64,000 nt of DNA. It comes from Adineta vaga. Lineage: Eukaryota > Rotifera. The notes below the pieces were generated by a model. That model did no database searches and was not told the DNA's origin. It saw only the letters and a program-made list of their open reading frames with translations. Both the position numbers and the translations under genes were made by a program. The DNA is taken from the NCBI GenBank assembly GCA_021613535.1, contig CP075492.1, positions 5,518,001 through 5,582,000 on the forward strand, read 5' to 3'. The first letter of the stretch is position 1. The number at the start of each line of letters is the position of its first letter. Below are positions 23,201-35,570 of this stretch, piece by piece.

Positions 23201-26200
23201 TAGCATTAATAATACTGTGTACGCAAGTGATCGAATGAATGCTCGAGTTCAAATCTGGTATGAAGGCAGTACCATACCAGACAGAACAATTGCTTATGAA
23301 ATGGTTAATACGATGTATGCCCTCGCCACATCTTCAGGTGATATATATGTTGAGAATGGTTACACTAGGTTTCGTGTCGATTATTGGCCAGTTAATCAAA
23401 CGAGCAGTATTTCAATTCTATCAACTAATGGTCGATGTTTTACGATGTTTATCGATACTTCGAATGCTCTCTATTGTTCGATATCACTATGGCATCGTGT
23501 GACTAAAAAATGGTTGAACGATAATGGAACTACACCAATTCTTGTTGCTGGTACAGGTACTGCTGGAGCAACTGCAAATCTACTTAATCAGCCTTTGGGC
23601 ATCTTTGTTGATCTTAATTTTAATCTATACGTTTGTGATTGTATAAACAATAGAATCCAAAAATTCCTACCAGGAGCAACCGATGCTATTACTATTGTTG
23701 GAAATGGAGCACCTTCTACTATAGCTCTAAATTGTCCACAAGGAATTACTTTCGATACTAATGGTTATCTTCTTTTTACTGATCAAAGTAATCGTTTGAT
23801 AATGTCAGGACCATATGGTTTTCGATGTTTGTTGGGATGTTCGCAAATTGCTGGTTCTTTACCTAGTCAATTTAATGTTCCAATTACTTTTAGTTTTGAT
23901 AGCTATGGAAATCTATTTATTGTGGATCAAAATAATAATAGAATTCAAAAATTTCTTCTAACATCAAATATTTGTGGTAAATACTCAACTTTTCTTTTTA
24001 TTCCAATGATTTTATCTATTAGAAAATTCTAAAGTTTTATCGATCTCTTTTTGTTCTAGGTGTATCAAATAGTCAATTAACCTATTCTTCAAATATATTA
24101 TGTTATTCGAATGCTTCGACTATTCTGGCGAATGATACTATTGGCTTCTCACCATATGGCATTTTTATTGATAGTTTTAATACTATTTATATAGCTAGTC
24201 AGAGTAAAAGCAACGTTTTGATGTTGCCTCAAGGAAGTACTATACCTATGACTATTCTTTCTGGTAGTTTCAATCGACCCTATAGTATTTTCGTTTCTAC
24301 AACTGGTGATATTTATGTCGACAATGGTTATGCTAATGGTCGTGTTGATAAAATTATATACAGTACTATATCGAATGTCATTACCGCTATGAATGTACCT
24401 GGAAGTTGTTATGGATTGTTTATTGACGTGAATAATTATCTCTATTGTTCTTTAAAAACTTACCATCGAGTTAATAAGATATTGCTTGATAGTGGTACAA
24501 ATTTTACAATTGTTGTAGCAGGAAATGGTTCAGCTGGTGCATCAGCAAATATGTTAAATTCTCCACAAGGAATCTATGTTGACAATAATTTAACTTTGTA
24601 TGTAGCAGATTGTATGAATAATCGTATTCAAAAATTCTTATCAGGAATATCGGATGGAATCACAGTTGCCGGAAGTTCAACATTACCAGTGGTTACACTT
24701 AATTGTCCAACGGGAATTGTGGTGGATATCAATGGATATCTGTTCATTGTTGATAGTAATAATCATAGGATATTGGGATTTTATTTTTATGAAGTCCGAT
24801 GTTTAGTTGGATGTTCTGGTAGTGGTGGTTCCGCAGTTAATCAGTTATCTTTTCCACAAAGTATGGCATTTGATAGTTATGGAAATATTTATGTTACTGA
24901 TCGAAATAATAGTCGAATTCAAAAATTCACTTATGTATATAGCGATTGTCGTAAGTTGTTGATTGTTATAATGATTACTTTAGAAGTATTCCAGAATGAA
25001 GATAATACGTTGTCAACTACTTGCATAGACCACACAAAAATGTTATATTTTGAATAAAGAGAAGCATAAAAAACTAGTCAATTTCTCTCATTCTAACATT
25101 ATATATTCTCTTTGTATATAGAGTTGAGCTGCTTAGAGTTTCATCATAAATTCACAAAGTTACAAAACTTGTTTGTTTTAGCAACAACAACTAGCACCTC
25201 GACCACTACAATATCTACCTCATCCTCATCGTCCACCTCAAGTTCTAGTTCGTCCACTTCTTCTACAACAACGTCATCGTCCACCGCATCAACTTCCTCC
25301 TCAAGTTCTACGTCGTCTACAACGTCTTCATCGTCTACATCCTCTAGTTCTAGTTCGTCCACTTCGTCTACATCCTCCTCGAGTTCTACGTCGTCTACAA
25401 CGTCTACATCCTCCTCGAGTTCTACGTCGTCTACAACATCCTCATCGTTCGCATCATCAACAACAACGTCGTCGTCCACAGAATCAACATCCTCTTCAAG
25501 CTCTACGTCGTCCACAACGTCTTCATCATCTACATCCTCCTCAAGTTCTAGTTCATCAACAATAACGTCATCGTCTACATCCTCCTCAAGTTCTAGTTCA
25601 TCAACAATAACGTCATCGTCTACATCAATGACGACCAGTACAATCTCATTAGTCAACACAAGCACTACTTCTACACAAATTACGAGCGTTATCGAAACAA
25701 CTATTGCTTTGAGTACAATTTCACCTATAGATACAACTAAAATCTCAGAAACACCTATACTGAATCAAAGTAATAAAGTAAACACGTATGAAACTATCTA
25801 TTGGTAAAATTTATTCTAGGTTGTTATGCTCCAACTATTATCCTCATGCCGGGAAAATCATCATTATCATCACCAATAATATATCGACGAAGTCAAGATT
25901 TCTCAATAGTTTCCATTTTGAAACTCTCTTGTAAAAGTTCACTTTCAACAAGTATCGTATGGACAATTAAAAATTGTACTTCAACTACTTGTTTAACTAC
26001 AATCACCCTCAGTAAAAAATAGCTATCACCTTTAGTGAACTTTATATTCCATCGAGAACTTTAGCTTATGGAGTTTATGAATTAACATTGAATGTAAAAA
26101 TGACAGCATTACCTCAATTAAAATCTTCATCTACTGTCTATGTGAAAATAACTCCATCAGGTATTACAGCTAATCTTGTTCCATTAGGAACATCAATGAT

Positions 26201-29200
26201 TACACGAGGTGATCAACAAGATCTTTTATTCGATCCTGGAACATATTCTGTTGATCCTGACGAAGATTCATTTGATGCTACGGTAATTATTGATATTCAA
26301 AAGATTTCCTAATATTCTTTCTTTTTTGTATTGTAGAAATGGAAATATGAATATTATTGTCGAATCTATCCTCAATGCAATTTTCCTAATTTACAAGGTG
26401 TACTATTAACCATCAACGATTCAACAATTGATCCTTTAAATCCATCATGTTTATCAGGTAAAAACTATCTTTTCTTATTTAGTTATTTAGTATCTAATTA
26501 CATTTTTTTATGAAACAAAAACAAAAAGGTAATGGTACAAAATTAATCTTTGGAAATTCAAGTTTATCGCCAAAATCATCTCTGATCATTCTTCCTGGTT
26601 CACTTCAAACCAATCAAATGTATCAATTTATGGTATATATGGAAAGTCGTAAAAATTCATCGATTCAAGCTACTGGTTATGTTCTTGTTACAGTCGAAAT
26701 TACCCGTCCACAATTAATCATCATCGGGTATTTCGTCTTTCACATTTCTAATGATTGTCATAATTCTTAATCACTTGTCTTGTTCATTTAGTTGTGTTAT
26801 ATCATCAATGTGTATTCCTAATCTTGAATTTCAGTTACTTAATCCAACAACACAAGTTGCTCTAACTAGTTTCTGTACTGGAACTTGTGCAAATCTTCAA
26901 TATATGCAATGGAATATTTATCAAGGATCAAACAATTCATCATCATTGAATTCTACGAAATGGACACTATTTAATTCTTCAATTTCATATGAAAATATTT
27001 GGTTTTTCGGTAGATATACAAATAATTTTACTGCTACAAATCAATTATTACTCAACAATTCTCATATTGATTTTTGGCGATTTGAAGTTGTCTATACATT
27101 TCTCTCAGAAACAAGTTCAAGTGCATTAAATTTTGTAATCAATCAATCTCCTATCAATGGTTCATGTTCAATCTATCCATATACTGGTACAACAAGTACT
27201 TGGTTTAATGTTTCATGTTCAGATTGGTTTGACGAAGATGATATCAAAGATTATTCTTTATATGGTATTTTGATTTGTATTTGAGAAGGATTCAATCATT
27301 GAATAAATATTCTATTTTAGTTTGGACAACGGATATTTCCCAGCAAGCGATCATTGCTTTTTCGTCGGAATCTACTTTTCAAGTACGTCTTCCACAGGGT
27401 GATAATCAAACATCATTACTCAATATTATTATTCATGTTCGCGATCTTCTGAATTGTATTACAAAAGTAAACATGACAATGGTACGTGTTGTACTTGATC
27501 TAGATGAAATTAATAATCTACAAAATTCAGTCAACAAATCAAATGATAATCCAACTGTTCAATTACTATGGAGTGCAAATCAGAATATCGTTGGACAAAT
27601 AATAACTTCACTTTCACCAGTATTCAATCAGATGAACATGGAAAATATTAACAATGCTATTTCAGGTAAATAATCACCACTCTCATCTTTTGGAAAACTA
27701 ATTATATCTGCTCGTTTCCACTAGATGGTCTTTCAGCAGTAGAAATCTATGTATCATCCTTAGAAAGTACATCTTCTGAAAAGGTAAATTGTACGTAAAT
27801 GAACATTTATATTTCGTTAACTTTTTTTTTTCTAGATGATATCAACATCGATGAATGAATCGGTTCTGATTGAATATGAAAAAGAACTGAATTCTCAAGC
27901 AAATATTCGAGATTATCTAATACAATTTTATTCCAATTTACTTATAACAACATCGAATAGTATTATTTTACAATCCTCATCATTAGTTCAATTAACTCAA
28001 GCAACAAATCAACTAACACGAAATACGTTACAAATTGCATCAAATCGATGTTATCAATTAGCACTTGCTCTTCATGCAATGTCAACAAAAATCTCCTGTG
28101 AAGATAATCAAATGGCAACAACTCAATTAATTCAATGTGCATCAAATGTATTAACGGTAAGAGTTATTCGTCGATTATATATAAAATTATTTCAATAACT
28201 AAATCTAGGCAGTCAATGGTCCTTTACAAGAAAGAATTATAATACTTGATATAGATTATTCTCGAGCTAATTCATTACCTGAAGATTATGATACAGATAT
28301 TGAATCTGAATGGTCAAATTTAAGTAAGAGTCGATATTTTGAGTTCACCTATGATTTATATTTTGTATAGATTTATTTTCTGATGGAAATGATTTTTCTA
28401 TTGAAACAATTGAAAAGAATCGAAATATTTATTATCAAAAACAATTAGCAAATGAAATAATCAATCAAGCAAATGAAATTATATCTTTACTAACATTTTC
28501 ATCCAATATTCATTTAAATATTGGACAAAATTTAACTATAAATACATCCAATGCATTTATGTCATTACAAACGGTATCAATCGATTCGTTTTCCAATCGA
28601 ATGATAACTCAACCGAGCAACAGTAAATTTCATATTCCATCAAATATGACAATAAATATCACCAATACTTCTCCAATTTTGCTTCGAGTAAACTTTATTG
28701 AAAAAAGAATTCCTTGATAAAATATGTTTTTTCTTCTATTTAGTCTCTGATGAATCCACTTGCTTCGTTTGGAAATAATCAATCCGATTCGAATACAAAT
28801 ATGTCACGATTAATTTCACTTTCAATATTCGACAAAACTGGAAATGAAATTTCCATTCAAACAAATAGTGATAATCCAATTCGATTCATCATACCACGTG
28901 ATCCTAATCTTCTGATTCCATCTATGAATTTACAAAATGTAATCTCAATGAATTCAACTGATCATCATTTATTATTTCATTTACATTATATAAATATAAC
29001 CAATGCACTTCCAATTTCGATTCATTTTGAAATGCGTTCATTAGATCCAACACTTGCTTATTTATTTATTTTTAAATTTGATCAAACACCTTTATTGAAT
29101 AGTTCAATCAATCTTATTGATGGATGGTCACTTTTATGTCCTTCACGTATGAATGAAAGTATGTTTACATATTTTATTGATAATCAACAAACAATTGGTC

Positions 29201-32200
29201 GTCAATCGTTAATATTTGGTTTACGGGAATTAAATTCAACGGAGAGTCTTCAATTTTGTTCAAATAATTCTTCTCAAAATGATCTTCCAATTACAGATCA
29301 TCGATTTAACTTTACATCCAATTATGAACTTCGTATTTATACATCAGGTTGTTATTATCTTGATTCAAATAATAATTGGAAATCAGATGGATTGAGGGTA
29401 AGTTTTACATTTTTCTTTATTCTAGAAAAAATTGTTTGATTATTGCATAAAGGTTGGTTCATTAACAAATCATTATGAAACCGAATGTTTTTCTACACAT
29501 TTGACATCATTTGCTGGTGGGTTCATTGTTTTACCAGCACCCATTAATTGGAATTATGTTTTTGCAAATGCTGATTTTCTTAAGAATAAAACAGTTTATT
29601 TTACTGTTATTTGTGTGTCAACTTTATATATTATTCTCCTGATCTATGCACGATTTAAGGATAAAATTGATTTGAAAAAATTAGGAGTAACACCATTACC
29701 AGATAATCATATATCCGATCAATATTATTATCAAATTATTGTTTTAACTGGTCAACGAAGTAATGCTGGAACTGAGTCGAAAGTACGACATTCTTTTATT
29801 CCATGAAACTATTCTAATCAATCTTTTCGTTTAGGTTTATTTTGTACTATCAGGTAATGCTAATCAAACTAATGTTCGAACATTTTCTGATCCTCATCGA
29901 AAGATATTTCAACGTGGTGGTATTGATGCATTTATAGTATCTGTTCCTGAATCATTAGGACTGTTAAATTACATTCGTATTTGGCATGATAATTCAGGTG
30001 AAGGTTCATCAGCATCATGGTTTTTGAAATATATCATTGTTCGAGATTTACAAACAATGGATAAATTTCATTTTATTTGTCAAAAATGGTTTGCAGTTGA
30101 AAAAGACGATGGACGAGTAAGTTAAGAGTTTTATTTTCAAATGATATTTAACTTTCTAATTTGTATTAGATTGAACGTCTTTTACCAGTTGCAAGTGACC
30201 TGGAGAAAAAAGAATTTTCATATTTATTGACAAAAAAAACATATCATAGTATTTCGGATAAACATTTATGGATTTCAATCTTTTCACGTCCGCCATCCGC
30301 AAAATTTTCATGTGTTCAACGATGTACATGTTGTTTTGTTCTATTCTTTTCTTCAATGTTACTAAATATTATGTACTATGATCTATCAAATGACGCAAAA
30401 ATGTCAAATAAAACAACAACTTTCGATTTATCGTTTGGTCCAGTGCATATCACTCCTGAACAGGTATGTGTAATACTATTATTAGGGATATCTACAGAAG
30501 TTTATTGTAGATTGGAATTGGTATTATGGTTGAATTATTATCATCAATTCCAAGTATTTTATTAATTGAATTCTTTCGACGTATTCGAACTCGTCAAAAA
30601 ACAACCCCTTTACGTCAAGTCTTCTATAAAATCAATCCAAATACTCAAAAGTTCGTCAATACTTTCTTTAAAGATTAAACTAATCTTATTTTTTTTTCTC
30701 AGTAATTCAACGATTGTAAATTCAGTAAAAAAATCTCGATCACAAATAACATTTCCTTGGTGGTGTTTATTTATTGCTTATGCATTTTCATTACTAATTA
30801 TTCTCATATCGATCTTCTTTATCGTTGTTCGAGGTATTGAATTTGGTGATGTAAAAGTACAAAAATGGTTAGCATCTGTTCTAACAGGATTCTTTTCATC
30901 GATTCTACTCAGTCAACCTATTAAAGTAAAGTTTACATTCATTTATTTTTAAATAATGATTGAAAAAAACGATTTCGTTTTTTTTCTCTTGAAGATTGTT
31001 TGTTTGGCTATATTTTTCGTGTGCTTCTGTCGAAATTCTAATGATGATACAGAAACAAGTGAATATATTGATGATTATCAAATGACTTTGAATGATGATG
31101 AAGAATATTTTCAATCAGCTAACGTATAATAATTTATTTGTTTTTCTTTTCTTTTAATCGATTTTGTTTTTAGAATTATTCTTTATTCAATTCACAAGCT
31201 CAAAAACATAAACATCTCAATGAAGGTGAAGTAACACATGCTCGTGAACAACGTTTAAAAGACCTACAAATGTGGTCAATTATTCGTGAATTTATTATTT
31301 ATTTCATATTTCTTTTTTTAATTTGTTCAATAACGTATGCAAATCGTGATTATAATAGTTTTCATGAAGTTCATCATTTACGAAAATATTTTTATAATAC
31401 TCGACAAATCAACAATGATTTTACACGGGTTTGATTTCTTTATTTTATCTTTTCGTTATGTAAAAGAATTTTCGATTTTTAGATTTTAACGGTTGATAAA
31501 TTTTGGGAATGGTTAGAAACGAGTTTTCTATCGAATATTCGTGCTCAACAATGGTATAATAATGATATTCCTAAGTATTTAAATGGATATATCAATGATA
31601 AATCCAATCGATTAATTGGATGGGCAACAATGAGACAATTACGTGTCCAATCAGTTTCATGTTCTGATCAACGAATTCAATTGATTTGTGAACACAACTA
31701 TAATTTCTTGAATGAAAATAAACAATCATTTCCATTCGATTGGTTTAATCAAACAACAGATGAAACATATAGTTCATCGATAATCAAAGCTTTTCAATAT
31801 CAAACAAGTGATGAATTAGATACATATATTTATATAGGTGAACATGGAACATATGGTGGAGGTGGTTATGTCTATGAATTTCGAGGTCGATTAGAAGAAC
31901 TTCAAAGTAATGTATCAAAACTTCATGAATTAGAATGGATTAATGAACAAACAAGAGCGATTATTATTCAATTGACGTTATATAATCCCAATGTTCAATT
32001 ATTTACATCTGTGACATTTCTTCTGGAATTCTCATCAACAGGCGGAGCTTTTCCAACTGCACGATTTGAACCATTGAACTTTTATAGTAACTTTTTTTTT
32101 GATTATTTCTCAGATCACATACTTTCATTTCTGTTTTTAGCATTTACATCACTATTTCAATTGATATGTACGATTATTTATATGGGTTTCATTATTTATT

Positions 32201-33173
32201 TTACGATCCTTCAAATTCAATTATTTTTTCAATTAAAATTCAACTATTTTTATCAGTTCTGGTCATTAATCGAACTTGGAATTATCATTTGTTCATGGAC
32301 AAGTCTTGCCATTTATATCTGGCGTTTCAAAGAATCTCATCGTATAAGTTCTTTATTTAAACAAACCAATGGATATGTTTACATAAATTTACAATTTGCA
32401 GTTTATATCAATGATCTTCTAACATATCTTCTTGGTTTTTCATGTTTTTTTAGTATGATTAAATTTCTTCATTTAATTCGTTTCGATCATCGTTTATTAT
32501 TATTTACTCAAACTTTACGACATGCTAGAAAAGAACTTATTTCATTTTTAATGATGTTTTCGATTGTCTATATGTCATTTGTTTGTTTATTTTATCTATT
32601 ATTTCTATCGAATATATCGTCATGTTCAAGTTTATTATCAACAGCACAAATGTTATTCGAAACGACATTAATGAAATTTGATACCAGTGAATTAATACAA
32701 GCTGATGCATTTCTTGGTCCTTTGGTATTTGTCATATTTATATTTTTAGTTGTTTTTGTTTGTTTGAGTATGTTTCTTTCAATTATTAATGAAAGTTTTC
32801 GATGTACACGAGAGAATCGAATGAAAGATGTGGAAATGTTTGGATTTATGATGAACAAATTTTTACGTTGGACAGGTACGATTCTTGTTTTGTAGGAAAA
32901 ACGAAGAAGATTTGTTTGATTTTATGTTAGGTTTAAAGAAAACAAGTGAGATAGAAAATTATGCACGACGAGAATATTCGAATGCGTTCGAAATATATTG
33001 ATTCAATAGAAGGTTTTCCAGTGAAAGTTGATCAATTATTGGCAGCAATTAATAGAGTAAATTGAAAATCTTTGATATATTAGAAGAAGAAAAAAACTAA
33101 TTTTCTCTTCTTTTTTTAGTTGTACATCGATCAAAAAACGGATATATTGAGATTGGAAAGAAGACGTTATTGA
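20290..33173 (+). CDS. NHL-propeller / REJ / GPS / PLAT / polycystin-1-like channel protein
   Basis: Twenty-eight exons, about 3,530 codons, all joined by GT-AG sites with matching phases. Exon 1 (20290..20350) is a signal peptide. Exons at 20461..21348, 22084..22968, 23092..23976 and 24060..24950 each encode six NHL repeats; 21536..21565 and 21630..21689 are Thr/Ser linkers. 25182..25769 is a Ser/Thr stalk. From 25820 come a REJ region (D-P-G-T-Y-S-V-D-P-D-E-D-S-F; N-Q-S-P-I-N-G-S-C), GPS with H-L-T-S-F-A near residue 2466, TM1, PLAT (Y-Q-I-I-V-L-T-G-Q-R), and an 11-TM polycystin core with its extracellular TOP domain (exon 31483..32875), ending in D-Q-K-T-D-I-L-R-L. PKD1-family proteins are ciliary or gamete-surface receptors and channels that autocleave at GPS. 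A base is missing at 26014-26019 and one is extra near 32950-32960; outside these the frame is open. Confidence 0.85.
20461..24950 (+). repeat. Four tandem NHL six-blade propeller exons
   Basis: Four exons of 888, 885, 885 and 891 nt encode homologous modules of about 296 aa. Each begins with a (S/T)-(Y/F)-(N/S)-Q-P-like lead and contains six NHL repeats of the form G-(I/V)-x-(V/L)-D-x-x-x-x-(L/I)-(Y/F)-V-A-D. All four are bounded by phase-1 introns, so any one can be duplicated or lost without changing the frame. Introns between them vary from 83 to 394 nt. Confidence 0.9.
25190..25640 (+). repeat. Ser/Thr-coding minisatellite (mucin-like stalk)
   Basis: Imperfect tandem repeats of units such as 'tcctcctcaagttctagttc' and 'acgtcgtctacaacgtc' encode almost pure Ser and Thr. 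They lie inside one exon of the polycystin gene between the propellers and the REJ region. The protein stretch would be an extended, heavily O-glycosylated stalk. Antisense frames rich in Asp, Glu and Val here are artefacts of the repeat. Length polymorphism is likely. Confidence 0.9.
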
Positions 33174-33572
33174 ATTCGTAGAACTAAATTATGTGTTATT
33201 TCTATTCTGTTATGTTTTGTTCATATTCATATTCATATATACATGTTGCTGATGATAATAAGAATTCTCATTTGATACTTAAACTCCTACTAAATGTTAC
33301 AAAGACGATCTCTTTTTCAAAGCATCGGATGACTCAGAACATCATTATCACGTTTCTATTCACAGGATAAGTACTATTAACATGACATACTTATGATCAA
33401 TTGCTCTACATTTCTTCAATCATCTTTCCGACAAATTAAATTTAGAATATTCTCAAAATAAATCGAGATCTGAATTTGATCATTGTAATTCTTTTTGTGA
33501 AAAACTATTTATCATACATAAGAAAAACAAACACGATAAATATCGAAGTAAAGAGAAGACAAGCAAGTTTAA
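33174..33572. other. Convergent intergenic region (3' UTRs)
   Basis: About 400 nt between the 3' ends of the polycystin gene and the GPCR gene. AT-rich, with no ORF, repeat or conserved element that I can name. Confidence 0.5.
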
Positions 33573-35134
33573 TTAGTTTTGTTCAAAATGTCTAGTGAGA
33601 TTTTCACTTTCTTTTTTGTCATCAACATCTGTTGCACTAGACACATATTGATTTCGTCGTAGTTTATTATTTCCACTTGATAACGTTTGTTTCGTTGACG
33701 ATCGACATATACCAATCGATTTGTCTTTCATCGTTGTTGTACCAGTGTTAGTCGATATTGATTGTTGTTTACTTTCTTCAGGACATGATGTTAATGTTCG
33801 TCCTGTTGTTGTTGTTCCATTAATACGAATACGTGTACGTTGTCGAGTTTTAATATCTTTATTTGAAAGTTTATTTCGTTGTTTATAACACCATCGACAT
33901 AATTTATGAAAGATTAATCGACGAAATTCATTACGAAATCTTGCTCCACTGATAAAATAGAGGAAAAAATTCACGACATGCATTAAATCAGATGTAATAT
34001 TCGATATTAAATACATCACAGCCGATGTTTGTACATAAATATCTAGATTTCGATAGACATTATTGTCACATTTCACCGCTTTCCAACTCTCAATAAAAAC
34101 ACGTAAGAAGATCATTAAATAATAAATCGCATTTGGTAATGTTAAGACAAAAAATGAAATCGAAATTGTAATCAACATAATTGTTATTTGAAGATTTTGT
34201 GATTGTACACGTGCACGATTGCTAACTGATGAACGAAATGGATTACTTGATGTTCGTGATACCGATGTTGATTCATGTAAAAGTGATGCATCACGACGTG
34301 CTCGAAATAGAGCAAGAAAAATTGCGGCATTTAATATTGAAATAACAATAAATGGAATAAAGCACCAAAAAAATGCATCAAGGATAAAAACAAGTTTTTC
34401 ATCTTGAGGTGTTTCAAGCCAACAATAAGCATTATTTTTCAATACAGTTCGACTGGCATGAACAGATGCAACAAGCATCGAACAGATAATGACAGCAATG
34501 ACAACAGCATATGCTTTCTTTCGTGACAATAAATCGGATACACGTAATGGTAGACATACAGCAAGAAATTTATCGGCATTCATCGCAGCAATAAGCCACA
34601 CTAAAATGTACAATAACAGTGATGATGATGATGATTAAAACTTGATTGATAAGAGAAAAAAATAAAGAACTTACCGGTTGTGTAGTTCACTGCATTAACC
34701 ATTAGAAAAAGAAATTTACATAATCCAGTTGTTAGAATATGTTTATTTGCTGAGAAACTTGATAATTCTCCGAAAAGAACACGTAATGCAAAAAAAGCTA
34801 CATCACATATAGCTAATGTTTGCATGTAGAATGCAATCGATGATGATCGATTCATTCGTGTTCGTCGTAAGATATAAAAAGCACATAGATTTAAAATAAT
34901 GGCTGGTAAAATAAAGAATCGATTGAGATTATGTGTTATATAACGAACAATATTGAATAAAGGTTTTTGAGAAATATATTCATATTTGATTTGAATACAT
35001 GTTATATTCGAATTTTTACTAATTAATTGATCAGTAATCAAAAAGGAGATATTATCAAAGATAGGTAATGATGGAGATAATACCGATCCATTCGATAAGT
35101 GTGAATATGTTGAAAGATTAATAGATTGATTCAT
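33573..35134 (-). CDS. Rhodopsin-family G-protein-coupled receptor (peptide-receptor type)
   Basis: Two exons, complement(33573..34600, 34675..35134), give 495 aa. The N-terminus is extracellular with N-x-S/T sites (N-Q-S, N-L-S, N-G-S, N-I-S, N-I-T). Seven hydrophobic helices can be placed, with TM1 F-I-L-P-A-I-I-L-N-L-C-A-F-Y-I-L and a TM3 cysteine (L-C-K-F-L-F-L-M-V-N-A-V-N). TM3 ends N-A-D-K-F-L-A-V-C-L-P-L instead of the usual D-R-Y; TM7 has N-F-F-L-Y-F instead of N-P-x-x-Y. The cytoplasmic loop before TM6 is long and Ser/Arg-rich, and the tail is basic and Ser/Thr-rich. The L-Y-F-I-S-G-x-x-F-R ending is typical of invertebrate neuropeptide receptors of the FMRFamide/myosuppressin-like group. 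The ligand cannot be assigned. Confidence 0.85.
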
Positions 35135-35179
35135 GGTTCATTTTTTCACATAACATACTGGTTTTTTTTATTCGAATCT

Positions 35180-35204
35180 GAAAGAAAGAAAGAAAGAAAG
35201 AAAA
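35180..35204. repeat. (GAAA)n microsatellite
   Basis: About six perfect GAAA units directly upstream of the GPCR start region. Confidence 0.85.
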
Positions 35205-35532
35205 GGTATAGAAGCAATTATGTTAATAATGTAAAAGAAAACATTTGTATTCAATAACATATATTGATTCTAAAATATTCTTTTCGAGAAAGAAAACGGT
35301 GTGTTTTTTTTGCGTGTCTTGAAGGGTCTGTGTTTATGCTTTCGTTTTCATGCGTAAATCTAGAGACAACTGGTCTCTAAAATTTCTTTTCAATCATAAA
35401 GATATAAAGGAATAAAATATACAATGGTAACAAGTTTTCTCAAGTGTATGCGTCTGCTAACGTAACTAAGCGAACCAGTTGTCACACAATTAATAGTAAT
35501 GATGATGTGAATAGGAGCTAACATGTTATATG

Positions 35533-35570
35533 TCTTCTTTCTTTCTTTCTTCTTCTTCTTCTTCTTCTTT
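35533..35570. repeat. (CTTT)n/(CTT)n microsatellite
   Basis: Compound pyrimidine tract, CTTT units running into CTT units. Confidence 0.85.

Noticed and set aside
25190-25640. Repeat array resembling a CRISPR
   Set aside because: Units are imperfect, codon-periodic and have no unique spacers; it is a coding minisatellite.
25144-25665. 173-codon Asp/Glu/Val-rich frame on the minus strand
   Set aside because: It is the antisense of the Ser/Thr repeat; composition and repeats follow from the sense-strand coding sequence.
20290-25800. A separate NHL-only gene ending in the stalk
   Set aside because: The exon at 25182-25769 has a good donor, a 50-nt intron and matching phase into the REJ exon; the alternative stop at 25807 leaves no normal C-terminus and REJ would lack a start.
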